26,910 bases of DNA, taken from NCBI RefSeq assembly GCF_030056665.1, contig NZ_JASHIG010000022.1. One strand, written 5' to 3'. A program made the translations under genes and the position numbers. The stretch comes from Flectobacillus roseus (GTDB lineage: Bacteria; Bacteroidota; Bacteroidia; Cytophagales; Spirosomataceae). Positions 16,405-23,897 of this stretch are shown in pieces (within the stretch, counting starts at the first letter, position 1; every line of letters begins with the position of its first letter). The notes beneath the pieces were generated by a model that had not been told where the DNA came from, did no database searches, and worked only from the letters and a program-made list of their open reading frames with translations.

Positions 16405-17556
16405 TTAAAGGTGCGGGGACATTTGCTTCACTAGAGCATCTATCTGCTCGAAAGTATTATATTGATGAAGACAAATTCTTAATCGTTCTTTGCCTTTGGG
16501 AACAGTCGGCGAAAGAATAGCCCTCACGTCAAGTCCAGCTTTTTGTAACTGTAGCGCAACTTGGCGACAAGCTTCATTTCCAGGAATCACCACACATTGA
16601 ATAGCCGAACGACTCTCGATAATGGGGTAACTACATGAAGATGTCACTTGTTCTCGGAAATATCTTATTAATTTGTGAAGATATGAATGGTTAAAGTTGG
16701 CTGATTGCAAATAATCATAAGCACTTTTCACACCTGCATGGCTATGTAAAGGTGCCGCTGTAGTATAGATAAATGAACGAGCAAAATTGATTAAAAAAGC
16801 TCTTAAGCTCTCACTCCCCAACACAATGGCGCCATGACAACCCAGTGCTTTTCCAAAGGTAATCACTCTGGCAAAGACACGTTTTTCGAGTCCATAATAA
16901 GAAACTAATCCCTCTCCTCTATCCCCAAAAACGCCAGTAGCATGTGCTTCATCAACAATTAACCCTGCTCCATATTCTGCACATATATCTGCTAGTGCTT
17001 TCAAAGGTGCCTCGTCTCCGTCCATAGAATAAACCGACTCTACTGCTACATAAATGCGTCCAGTATTTTGGGTTTTAGCATGTTCGAGCTTTTTACGAAG
17101 GTCTGATAAATCGTTGTGAGAAAACTTTAGTCGGGTGGCATAGCTTAGTCGAGCGCCATCAATCATACTGGCATGAATGTATTCATCAGTAATCAAAAAG
17201 TCTCCTTTTTGAGGAACACTTGCCAACACTCCAACATTGGCATCATAACCTGAATTAAAGATGAGTCCAGCCTCTGCGCCATGAAAGTCTGCAATGGTAC
17301 TTTCTAGGTTTTCTGTATAGGCATAATTACCTGCTAACAAACGTGAACCAGTTGCTCCAACCCATTGGTTGTGTGATTGTTCGAGTTGAGCGAGTTCTTG
17401 CTTGATGCCCTCAACTAATATACCTGTTTTGGCAAAACCTAAATAATCATTTGAACAAAAATCCACCATATTTTCGGTGGTTTTTAGTATTCTATATAAA
17501 GCCAAATCTTTTCTTTTCTGAAGAGATTCTGCCAAAAAATTTTCAATTTGATGCAC
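16405..17556 (-). CDS. bioF: 8-amino-7-oxononanoate synthase
   Basis: A 383-residue PLP enzyme of the alpha-oxoamine synthase family. It condenses pimeloyl-thioester with L-alanine to give 7-keto-8-aminopelargonate. Visible motifs are FCSNDYLGFA, GATGSRLLAGN, FNSGYDANVG, the cofactor-binding VDEAHATGVFGDRGEG, and Lys236 in ITFGKALGCHGA as the Schiff-base lysine, the same number as in E. coli BioF. Related enzymes (KBL, serine palmitoyltransferase) share the fold, but the bioD and bioA neighbours settle the assignment. It is first of the three bio genes; a -7 box lies in the 54-bp gap upstream. bioB, bioC and bioH are absent from the window. Confidence 0.95.
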   Translation of the reverse strand: MHQIENFLAESLQKRKDLALYRILKTTENMVDFCSNDYLGFAKTGILVEGIKQELAQLEQSHNQWVGATGSRLLAGNYAYTENLESTIADFHGAEAGLIFNSGYDANVGVLASVPQKGDFLITDEYIHASMIDGARLSYATRLKFSHNDLSDLRKKLEHAKTQNTGRIYVAVESVYSMDGDEAPLKALADICAEYGAGLIVDEAHATGVFGDRGEGLVSYYGLEKRVFARVITFGKALGCHGAIVLGSESLRAFLINFARSFIYTTAAPLHSHAGVKSAYDYLQSANFNHSYLHKLIRYFREQVTSSCSYPIIESRSAIQCVVIPGNEACRQVALQLQKAGLDVRAILSPTVPKGKERLRICLHQYNTFEQIDALVKQMSPHL

Positions 17557-17598
17557 GTCTTTACAAGCCTAATAGCCCGTTTTGAGGTTTATTGGGCA

Positions 17599-17606
17599 CA
17601 AAGATA
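17599..17606 (-). promoter_or_regulatory. -7 box (TATCTTTG) in front of bioF
   Basis: The minus strand reads TATCTTTG, an exact TAnnTTTG match, in the gap between the GNAT stop and bioF. A start near 17592 leaves a leader of about 35 nt. No TTG is correctly spaced upstream. It suggests the bio genes can be transcribed apart from the GNAT gene. I saw no recognisable BirA-type operator. Confidence 0.45.
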
Positions 17607-17610
17607 ATAC

Positions 17611-18075
17611 CTAAGCCTCCTTCACAGAGTGATTATCTAAGAAATAATAGAAATGCTCTTGATCCTTTCTGAAGCCTAATTTTTCATAAAGGGCTTGAGC
17701 CTTAGCATTTTCGATTCCTGTTTTCAAGGTAAGCCAAGCAGCACCTGTGTCTTTGGTATGCTTCCACGCTGCATCAATCAATAAGGATGCTACGCCCCCT
17801 TTCCGATAGTCAGGCATCACAAACATATCATTTAATGGCCAAACTGATTCGAGCTTCAGTGTTGAGTACACGGGATACAACTGGGTAAAACCAGCCAATG
17901 CACCATTTGAGTCATCAAAAGCAATAAATATGGTAGAGCTATTTTGAGTAAATCGCTCTTTCAAAAAGGTGCTTGTTTTAATCAAATCGCTCGTTTGTCC
18001 GAAATGAACACGATAAGCGTCAAACGCTAATACTAGTAATTCTAAGTGCGATTCACTTGCTTTAGTTATTTGCAT
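17611..18075 (-). CDS. GNAT-family N-acetyltransferase
   Basis: A 154-residue single-domain acetyltransferase that would transfer an acetyl group from acetyl-CoA to an unidentified amine. Acetyl-CoA binding motif A is visible as LNDMFVMPDYRKGGVASLLIDAA, with the RxxGxA-type pyrophosphate loop (RKGGVA), and motif B as NAKAQALYEKLGF near the C-terminus. The N-terminal strand and helix (ITKASESHLELLVLAF) are typical. It precedes bioF on the same strand by 54 bp and may be partly co-transcribed, but nothing in the sequence links it to biotin. No clean promoter was found directly upstream. Confidence 0.85.
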   Translation of the reverse strand: MQITKASESHLELLVLAFDAYRVHFGQTSDLIKTSTFLKERFTQNSSTIFIAFDDSNGALAGFTQLYPVYSTLKLESVWPLNDMFVMPDYRKGGVASLLIDAAWKHTKDTGAAWLTLKTGIENAKAQALYEKLGFRKDQEHFYYFLDNHSVKEA

Positions 18076-18220
18076 ACGTCAGTAATTAGTAGAGTTTTTA
18101 AAATGTTTTTTACATAAAAACTAAATAAAGTCCATTAGGTTCCATCAAGCTATGTTTAGACCATGATTCCTAATCTGATTGATTTATTGAGTTTAATTAC
18201 GTTATTCTTCTTTAATAATA

Positions 18221-18244
18221 AAAAAATCTTTATTCGTAATAAAG
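18221..18244 (-). terminator. Weak AU-rich terminator-like hairpin (minus strand)
   Basis: On the minus strand CTTTATT (18244-18238) pairs with AATAAAG (18234-18228) across a 3-nt loop, followed by a U-run near 18227-18220. It could back up termination of minus-strand read-through towards the GNAT gene. The stem has few GC pairs. Confidence 0.3.
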
Positions 18245-18268
18245 TTTCAATTATTTTATGATTGTGTA

Positions 18269-18299
18269 TTGCGTATTAAACAAAAAGCTTATAACTTTG
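18269..18299 (+). promoter_or_regulatory. Consensus Bacteroidota promoter for a candidate small RNA
   Basis: TTG (18269-18271), 20 bp, then TAACTTTG (18292-18299): an exact match to the TTG / TAnnTTTG arrangement. It points to the plus strand although both flanking genes are on the minus strand, so it does not serve a protein gene. Confidence 0.65.
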
Positions 18300-18305
18300 T
18301 ACTCA

Positions 18306-18365
18306 ATAGGTGTAGAACTATTTACTAGGCTTGCTCAGGTGGTTTCCGCCTGAGCAACTTTTTTT
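18306..18365 (+). ncRNA. Candidate small RNA of about 60 nt
   Basis: This stretch lies between a consensus promoter and a good intrinsic terminator: TTGCTCAGG (18331-18339) pairs with CCTGAGCAA (18349-18357) across a 9-nt loop, followed by seven Us (18359-18365). The start near 18306 is inferred from the promoter. Only about 25 nt precede the hairpin, and no start codon with a meaningful frame is present, so a peptide is unlikely. No known family was recognised. It might act on RNA through the single-stranded 5' part, or be a by-product of a strong promoter. Confidence 0.5.
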
Positions 18366-18376
18366 ATAGGCTTACA

Positions 18377-18424
18377 CAAAAAAAGGTGGTCTTACCCAGA
18401 AATTCGGTAAGACCACCTTTTTTT
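18377..18424. terminator. Strong bidirectional terminator
   Basis: GGTGGTCTTACC (18385-18396) pairs perfectly with GGTAAGACCACC (18406-18417) across a 9-nt loop, with an A-run before and a U-run after. On the minus strand it ends the M1 peptidase transcript; on the plus strand it would back up the small-RNA terminator. Confidence 0.85.
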
Positions 18425-18429
18425 GTTGA

Positions 18430-18494
18430 CTATTGACAATCAGCTTTCAGAATTATTTTCCCTTTACCGAAAGCTGACTGCCGTAAGTCAATAG
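18430..18494. repeat. Nested inverted repeat with AGCTTTCAG motif (3' of the M1 gene)
   Basis: CTATTGAC (18430-18437) and TCAGCTTTC (18440-18448) are mirrored by GAAAGCTGA (18469-18477) and GTCAATAG (18487-18494); the right arm carries 9 extra bases between the two blocks. It lies directly after the M1 stop codon. The shared 10-mers CAGCTTTCAG and CGAAAGCTGA recur in the repeat upstream of the same gene, which points to a dispersed REP-like family. Confidence 0.5.
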
Positions 18495-18501
18495 CTCATT
18501 A

Positions 18502-20844
18502 CTATTTTTTCGCTCCTTGAACTGCACCCGCTGCTTGTTTTTGTTGTTGCATTGGGTTTGGCATAGACTGACGTTGTCCTTTGAATACTTGGAAACGTGT
18601 CGGTTGCTCTGGCTCACGAGGGAATGCGTTATTGTTTGTATCAATATCAGCAATCTCATAGAATGGGTCAAGTACCCATTTAGCTACTTTCTTATCTGTA
18701 GGAATTACTTTTTTCACCTCTTTGTCGTTCAAACGCCATACTTCCGCAGGAATACGAACTACCTCATCGGTACCATCTTCGTACACCATTTTGATAATAA
18801 TTGGCATTGGCAAACCTCCAACGTTTTTCACGTTGATTACATAGAAGTTTTTGTTGCTAGTTGTCAACTGTTTTTCTTCATCTGAAAGACCTGCTGTTGC
18901 TTGCTCAAAACGTTTTTTATCTGCTTCTGAAGTAGCGTAGCGGTCATAACTGTTGTAGAAATCACGCATATCTGGGTTTGCTTCTACTACCGTTTGAGTA
19001 ATATCTTTTTTGTTACGGATATTGCTCATCGTTTGGCGTTTTGCTTCTGCGTCAGCTTTTGCTTTAGCATTTTTCTGCTCAGGAGATTGGTTGTCGATAC
19101 CAAACCATTCAACTGTTTCTAACGATTGGTCTGAAGGCTCAACACCGTAGAACCAACCACGCCAGAACCAGTCCAAATCAACACCTGAAGCATCTTCCAT
19201 CGTACGGAAGAAATCCTGCGGAGTTGGGTGTTTGAAAGCCCAACGACGAGAATATTCTTTGAAGGCAGCGTCGAATAATTCGCGACCCATGATCGTTTCA
19301 CGCAAGATAGTCAAACCAGCCGCTGGCTTAGTGTAAGCATTCGGACCGAATCCCATGATGTTATCCGAGCTACTCATGATTGGTACTTGCTGTGTTTTGT
19401 CAGTACGCATATAAGTAACAATACCTTGTGGTTCGCCACTTGAAGTATCAAAGTCTCTATCCCATTCTTTTTCAGCTAATTGTTCGCAGAATGTATTCAA
19501 ACCTTCGTCCATCCATGACCACTGACGCTCATCTGAGTTTACAATCATTGGGAAGAAGTTATGACCAACTTCGTGGATTACTACACCAATCAAAAAGTTT
19601 TTGGTTCCTTCAGAATACGTTCCATCTGCCTCTGGACGAGCACCGTTGAAACTAATCATTGGGTATTCCATACCACCTACTGGACCATGAATAGATTGAG
19701 CAGTTGGATATGGATATGAAATAGTTCTTTTCGAATAAGAACGTAAAGTATGCGCTACCAACATGGTTGAATATTGACCCCAAAGTGGATTAGCCTCTTT
19801 TGGATAAGCAGACATAGCCCATACTTTTTTGCCTTCAACATCAACTTGCATAGCATCCCATACAAATTTACGAGAACCTGCAAATGCAAAATCACGTACG
19901 TTATCAGCTTTGAAAACCCAAGTTTTCTTGCCTGATGGTTTGCTTTTCTCAGCCGCTTCAGCTTCTGCTTGTGTTACAATAAGCACAGGACGATTAGCGC
20001 CTTTAGCTTTTTCCAAACGTTTTTGTTGCTCTGCTGACAACACCTGAGCGGCATTTTGCAATTCACCAGTACCCATTACTACAAAGTCATTTGGCATTGT
20101 TAATGCTACTTTGTAATCACCAAATGGCACTGTAAACTCACCTTGACCCAAGAATTGTTTATGCTGCCAACCGTTTACGTCGTCATACACACACATACGA
20201 GGAAACCACTGAGCAATTTCGTAGATATAGTTACCGTCTTTAGCAAAATATTCATAGCCACTACGAGCACGAGTAGCTACGGCATCGGTAATATTGAAAT
20301 CCCACTCTACTTGGAAGCTGATTGTTTGACCAGGCTTCAATGGTGTTGGTAAATCAACACGCATCATAGTTTCGTTGATAGTGAACTTCAATGGAGCACC
20401 TTTGATGTCTTTTACAGCACTGATATTGTAACCATAATCTTTGTTGTTCAGCACCCCAGCACTTGCGCTCAAGCGTGCAAAACTAGTACCCTTATCGTTC
20501 AAAGAAGAAGTTTGGGTAGTTTGTGCAATACCGCCTTTTTTGAAGTTGTTTTGGTCTAGCTGTAACCACAAATAACGAAGGTCGTCTGGAGAAAAGTTTT
20601 TGTAGGTAATTACCTCACTACCAGTAATACGTTGCTTTTGGTCATCCAATTCGGCTTTGATATCATAGTCGGCACGGTTCTGCCAATAGTCTTTGCCCGG
20701 AGCACCCGAAGCTGTACGATAGGTATTTGGAGTTGGCAGTGAATTGCCAAGCTGCTCAAAACGGCTGTTTCCGTTATATGGGTTTTGTGCAAATAGCGTT
20801 GCACATTGCCCTATGAGAAGCGCAAAAAGGCTAAGCTTTTTCAT
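18502..20844 (-). CDS. Secreted M1-family zinc metallopeptidase
   Basis: The protein has 780 residues and a Sec signal peptide (MKKLSLFALLIGQCATLFAQ). It belongs to the gluzincin M1 aminopeptidase family: the zinc motif is HEVGH at 424-428 with Glu447 in WMDEGLN, the canonical HExxH-18-E spacing, and GGMEYP (390-395) is the variant of the GxMEN substrate loop. The N-terminal beta domain (about 55-260) and a post-catalytic helical region with PTPQDFFRTMEDASG and WFWRGWFYG match large secreted Bacteroidota M1 proteins. The Gln-rich tail shows no T9SS sorting domain, so the protein is probably periplasmic. It should remove N-terminal residues from peptides; specificity is not readable. It is monocistronic, with a strong terminator downstream and related palindromic repeats on both sides. 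Confidence 0.92.
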   Translation of the reverse strand: MKKLSLFALLIGQCATLFAQNPYNGNSRFEQLGNSLPTPNTYRTASGAPGKDYWQNRADYDIKAELDDQKQRITGSEVITYKNFSPDDLRYLWLQLDQNNFKKGGIAQTTQTSSLNDKGTSFARLSASAGVLNNKDYGYNISAVKDIKGAPLKFTINETMMRVDLPTPLKPGQTISFQVEWDFNITDAVATRARSGYEYFAKDGNYIYEIAQWFPRMCVYDDVNGWQHKQFLGQGEFTVPFGDYKVALTMPNDFVVMGTGELQNAAQVLSAEQQKRLEKAKGANRPVLIVTQAEAEAAEKSKPSGKKTWVFKADNVRDFAFAGSRKFVWDAMQVDVEGKKVWAMSAYPKEANPLWGQYSTMLVAHTLRSYSKRTISYPYPTAQSIHGPVGGMEYPMISFNGARPEADGTYSEGTKNFLIGVVIHEVGHNFFPMIVNSDERQWSWMDEGLNTFCEQLAEKEWDRDFDTSSGEPQGIVTYMRTDKTQQVPIMSSSDNIMGFGPNAYTKPAAGLTILRETIMGRELFDAAFKEYSRRWAFKHPTPQDFFRTMEDASGVDLDWFWRGWFYGVEPSDQSLETVEWFGIDNQSPEQKNAKAKADAEAKRQTMSNIRNKKDITQTVVEANPDMRDFYNSYDRYATSEADKKRFEQATAGLSDEEKQLTTSNKNFYVINVKNVGGLPMPIIIKMVYEDGTDEVVRIPAEVWRLNDKEVKKVIPTDKKVAKWVLDPFYEIADIDTNNNAFPREPEQPTRFQVFKGQRQSMPNPMQQQKQAAGAVQGAKK

Positions 20845-20985
20845 ATAGGATTTGTTGGTGAAATAAAGTTTCTACGAAAATACAGAATTTTTAGCATAAG
20901 CCACTTCTCTCTCCAAATCGCTGTGCATGAGCCTTTCATACTTTGCGGATGAACGGTCGTATGAGTATTTAAGTGGTTAGCAGAC

Positions 20986-21030
20986 AGCTTTCAGCTTTCG
21001 ACCTTGAGGAAAGTCCGATAGCTGAAAGCT
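20986..21030. repeat. Inverted repeat with AGCTTTCAG motif (5' of the M1 gene)
   Basis: AGCTTTCAGCTTTCG (20986-21000) pairs with CGATAGCTGAAAGCT (21016-21030) at 14 of 15 positions across a 15-nt loop. It lies between the acyltransferase stop and the M1 start. It shares CAGCTTTCAG and CGAAAGCTGA with the nested repeat at 18430-18494. Confidence 0.55.
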
Positions 21031-21072
21031 CAAATCCTAAGGGTATGACGGCCAATCTCCTTATACTTTCCC

Positions 21073-22239
21073 CTACTTTTTTACACCAAATAAAAATCTC
21101 ATTAAGCTAAAAGGTCGTATTAAATAATGATACAAAAGCCAAGAAATGCCAAAAGTTCCACTGGCGATAAGGATGTATTTTACCCAAAGATTGAGAGATA
21201 CATCAGCCAAGTAAAAACCTAGAGCCACCGTAACTGTTTGATGTAAAATGTAAAACGGATATACCGCTTGATTACTGTATTGGAGCGCCTGATTAGTAAA
21301 ATTTAAGTAATGTTTAGCATAACCTCCTATCGCTAAAATTGTACTCCAAAGGCTCACCATAGTCAGTAGTCCATTCACAATAGTCATCCAAACGGTATCT
21401 TCGGGAATACTTCCCAAAAGCGTATCATACGAAAATCGGAAGGCTACGATAAATAGGCCTATCACGGCATAACTTCTCCTATGATTTTCCATAGTATCCC
21501 ATGCAATAGGCGTTTTTCCTACTAAATACCCCAAGACAAATAGCATAATCGAAACCGTGAAGTTATACCAATCTGATACTAAATTTTGGAAAACTGGCCA
21601 ATCGGCATGCAAAAACCAATAGGCCGACGCCAATACTATAGCCCATAGTAATAGACCTAAAGGTTGACTTACTATTTTTTGAAAAAACTGCCAGAACCCT
21701 TCGCTACTTTTATTTTTTAATAATACAAAGAGCGGCGTTGCCAATACGGAAAACACCCATAAATAGACGATAAACCATAAATGATGCCATGAGCTATTGC
21801 CTTCGGGATAGCCTTGAAATTCAAAAATTTTAGGATAAAAAGCCCAATAAGAGCCTTCAAATTGGTGACGTTGTAAGCGTTCGAAATACACCTGTGGGGG
21901 CACAATCACCAAAACACCAAACAGTAATGGAATAAGTAATCGCTTGGAACGTTCGCCAATAAAAGCACTAGCCGTTTTTGACTTCATGGCAAAACTTACC
22001 CCAACACCCGAGATAAAAAACAATAAGGGCAATCGCCAAAGGTGTAGCCATTCCATCGGAATTTCGAGGACCTCCGTCAGTTCGTTGTTTTTGACATGCC
22101 ATCCCCAATACACAAAAAACATTCCTGTGTGAAAGAAGATTAAAATACCAAAGGCTATAACACGAATCCAGTCGATATAATACTGGCGAGTCTTTTGAGA
22201 AGAAGTGCTAAGAGGTTGTTGTTTGTCAAGAGTTTTCAT
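21073..22239 (-). CDS. Acyltransferase-3 family membrane protein (OafA/MdoC-like)
   Basis: A 388-residue integral membrane protein with about ten hydrophobic segments. The family start is visible: YIDWIRVIAFGILIFFHTGMFF with Arg26 and the conserved His37, followed by RLPLLFFISGVGVSFAM and FIGERSKRLLIPLLFG. Such proteins move acyl groups across the inner membrane onto glycans, glucans or lipids; the relation to MdoC (glucan succinylation) is by general resemblance only. The acceptor is unknown. It lies 111 bp behind the membrane-anchored AraC regulator on the same strand and could be its target or co-transcribed partner, although it has its own -7 box and a palindrome separates the two. Confidence 0.85.
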   Translation of the reverse strand: MKTLDKQQPLSTSSQKTRQYYIDWIRVIAFGILIFFHTGMFFVYWGWHVKNNELTEVLEIPMEWLHLWRLPLLFFISGVGVSFAMKSKTASAFIGERSKRLLIPLLFGVLVIVPPQVYFERLQRHQFEGSYWAFYPKIFEFQGYPEGNSSWHHLWFIVYLWVFSVLATPLFVLLKNKSSEGFWQFFQKIVSQPLGLLLWAIVLASAYWFLHADWPVFQNLVSDWYNFTVSIMLFVLGYLVGKTPIAWDTMENHRRSYAVIGLFIVAFRFSYDTLLGSIPEDTVWMTIVNGLLTMVSLWSTILAIGGYAKHYLNFTNQALQYSNQAVYPFYILHQTVTVALGFYLADVSLNLWVKYILIASGTFGISWLLYHYLIRPFSLMRFLFGVKK

Positions 22240-22264
22240 ACAAAGCTTTTTTTGATTTGATGGT

Positions 22265-22272
22265 CAAAACTA
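22265..22272 (-). promoter_or_regulatory. -7 box (TAGTTTTG) for the acyltransferase gene
   Basis: The minus strand reads TAGTTTTG, an exact TAnnTTTG match, giving a start near 22258 and a 19-nt leader. It overlaps TAGCTTTG on the plus strand (22271-22278), so two opposed boxes form an imperfect palindrome. Neither has a correctly spaced TTG. Confidence 0.4.
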
Positions 22273-22311
22273 GCTTTGTCATAGGCTCCGATGCGATTGT
22301 TTTGATAAAGT

Positions 22312-22341
22312 AGATGTTCGATTTTATAAAATCGAACATCT
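22312..22341. repeat. Perfect 30-bp palindrome between AraC regulator and acyltransferase genes
   Basis: The 30 bases are fully self-complementary about the axis 22326/22327; the left arm is AGATGTTCGATTTTA. As RNA it folds into a long hairpin just after the AraC stop, but neither side has a U-tract, so a terminator is not certain. As DNA it is a symmetrical site of operator size about 40 bp upstream of the acyltransferase -7 box. Confidence 0.7.
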
Positions 22342-22350
22342 GTAAAATCT

Positions 22351-23514
22351 CTATTTCTCCTCTTTTCGGTATTGAGAAGGGGTTTGTCCTACGATTTTTT
22401 TGAAAGCTGTATTAAAGGCGGATTTAGAATTATAGCCTACCATTTCGGCGATTTCTTCTATTTTGATATGTTGACTTTCTGAGGAAACAAGCAACTTTTT
22501 TGCTTCGGCAATACGCCACTGCGCGGCATAATCAAAAAAACTTTGCCCTAAACTTTCATTCAGAATTTGAGAAAGGTGATGCGGAGAAACCCCCAGTTTT
22601 TTGGCCAGCGAGGGCAAAGAAAAATCTTCTTTCAAATACAATTTTTCTTCTTGCATCAGTATCTCTAAACGTGCTAAGGTTTGGTCTTGTATTTCGTCTG
22701 TTAGGGTTGACTTTTCATATTTTTTCACTGGTTTTGCCTCCTCTCCTAGTCTAAAAAAATCAGACTTCCGAATCACCGAAAAGCTGATGGCATAAATGAT
22801 AAAAGTGATATGTGCCGATAAAATATGATCCCCTAAATCACTGGAAAATGTTCTTTTGACAATGAGAAATAAAAGAACGATAGAAGCAAAACTTAACCAT
22901 TGGGTACGACACCAACTCAGAGAGCTATTTTCTTTCGAAAAAATAGATAACCCCACTTTTTCAAATTGCTTTTTTAGTTCAATAAATCCAACAGCGACAT
23001 ATATAACCATTTGCACAAACATTATGTCATTGACGTAGTCTCGAATTTCACAAAACCATCCCCAGTCTAATACTTCATTTTTAACAAAAGGCATTTCAGG
23101 GTGATAGGCGTCTAAGTATGAATTGTATTTAAAACTGTCGGGCAAAGGATAAATGTATAGGCACATGCAAACCAAATAGAATGCAAATGGAACAAAATGG
23201 ATTAATTGCTTCCAAGAAAAGCGTTCTGAAATAAATGTTCGCAGATAGAGATAGGTCAATGGTGCTAATACAAAATTGAGCGGCTCGGCAAAGTCTACCC
23301 AAGCCAATAGTTTGAACATGTAATTGGTATATGACAACAATACCTCGACCGTACAAGTGGATAGTGCAAATAAAAATAAGCCTAAATATCGGTGGGCAAT
23401 TTTGTTTCCTTTGGGCGTAAACAAGAAGAATATTGCTAAAAAATAGCCCTGTACCACTCCCATGAGTATAATGATCGCAAATAGGTCGATATGAAGAGGA
23501 TGATTGACTGGCAT
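22351..23514 (-). CDS. Membrane-anchored AraC-family transcriptional regulator
   Basis: A 387-residue protein. The N-terminal part (about 10-260) has around seven hydrophobic segments (for example LFAIIILMGVVQGYFLAIFF and HFVPFAFYLVCMCLYIY) and no recognised ligand domain. The C-terminal 100 residues form an AraC DNA-binding domain: first helix-turn-helix FSLPSLAKKLGVSPHHLSQILN, second IKIEEIAEMVGYNSKSAFNTAFKKIVGQTPSQYR, the classical signature. It probably senses a membrane or periplasmic cue and regulates transcription from the membrane. Targets are not known; the adjacent acyltransferase and the divergent sensor-kinase gene are candidates. A consensus promoter leaves a leader of only 7-8 nt. 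Confidence 0.9.
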   Translation of the reverse strand: MPVNHPLHIDLFAIIILMGVVQGYFLAIFFLFTPKGNKIAHRYLGLFLFALSTCTVEVLLSYTNYMFKLLAWVDFAEPLNFVLAPLTYLYLRTFISERFSWKQLIHFVPFAFYLVCMCLYIYPLPDSFKYNSYLDAYHPEMPFVKNEVLDWGWFCEIRDYVNDIMFVQMVIYVAVGFIELKKQFEKVGLSIFSKENSSLSWCRTQWLSFASIVLLFLIVKRTFSSDLGDHILSAHITFIIYAISFSVIRKSDFFRLGEEAKPVKKYEKSTLTDEIQDQTLARLEILMQEEKLYLKEDFSLPSLAKKLGVSPHHLSQILNESLGQSFFDYAAQWRIAEAKKLLVSSESQHIKIEEIAEMVGYNSKSAFNTAFKKIVGQTPSQYRKEEK

Positions 23515-23528
23515 TGGTTTAGTTTTAT

Positions 23529-23560
23529 CAAAAGTAAAATTACGCTTTTTTCAATTACAA
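23529..23560 (-). promoter_or_regulatory. Consensus promoter for the AraC-type regulator gene
   Basis: On the minus strand TTG (23560-23558), 21 bp, then TACTTTTG (23536-23529), an exact TTG / TAnnTTTG arrangement. The predicted start near 23522 is only about 8 nt before the ATG at 23514, so the message would be almost leaderless. Confidence 0.65.
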
Positions 23561-23626
23561 TAGGGTGCTATACTTTTACTCAAAATAGACTTTTATACAT
23601 TCAAAAAAGCTTTTTGTAAAACCATA

Positions 23627-23658
23627 TTGCATTTTCCTCAAAAGCAAACATACATTTG
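23627..23658 (+). promoter_or_regulatory. Consensus promoter upstream of the sensor-kinase gene
   Basis: TTG (23627-23629), 21 bp, then TACATTTG (23651-23658), an exact TTG / TAnnTTTG arrangement. It faces away from the AraC-type promoter 67 bp to the left. A start near 23665 would place about 230 nt of leader before the kinase ATG at 23898, interrupted by a terminator hairpin. Confidence 0.6.
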
Positions 23659-23664
23659 TTTTAG

Positions 23665-23817
23665 TATCTCGTAACTCTCGTTCCTAGCATTTGATAGGGG
23701 CATAATTTCCGAACTTATCAAAAGTAGCTCAACCTTTGTAAGTTTATTTTTTTTGCGTACAACAGTGTAGTAGAGTTAGTTTATTTCGAAAAAAGGTTTC
23801 GTTCGAGACCTTTTTTT
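23665..23817 (+). ncRNA. Candidate structured leader or small RNA of about 150 nt
   Basis: The stretch runs from the inferred start of the 23627-23658 promoter to a terminator. TTTGATA (23690-23696) can pair with TATCAAA (23716-23722). A second, weaker box, AACCTTTG (23731-23738), could give a shorter RNA of about 70 nt. There is no convincing open frame. It may be an attenuator in the kinase leader or an independent RNA; no known riboswitch was recognised. Confidence 0.4.
23789..23817 (+). terminator. Intrinsic terminator 80 nt before the sensor-kinase start codon
   Basis: GGTTTC (23795-23800) pairs with GAGACC (23805-23810) across a 4-nt loop with one G-U pair; the stem is extended by six A-U pairs and followed by seven Us (23811-23817). 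Its place inside a leader rather than after a gene is unusual. The A-run on the left means it could also work on the minus strand. Confidence 0.75.
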
Positions 23818-23897
23818 GTTTTTATCTTGGGGAAAGGTTTTGCTTATTTGTGGAAAACTCTAGAGCAATATCAGCTCCGATAGACCTTATTTCAGTA

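Noticed and set aside
20875..20882. TATTTTCG on the minus strand as the M1 gene promoter
   Set aside because: It has a mismatch in the most conserved TTTG part and no TTG at the right distance, so it was not listed.
23850..23897. GTG start for the sensor kinase
   Set aside because: It would add 16 polar residues before a complete signal peptide; the ATG at 23898 gives the normal form.
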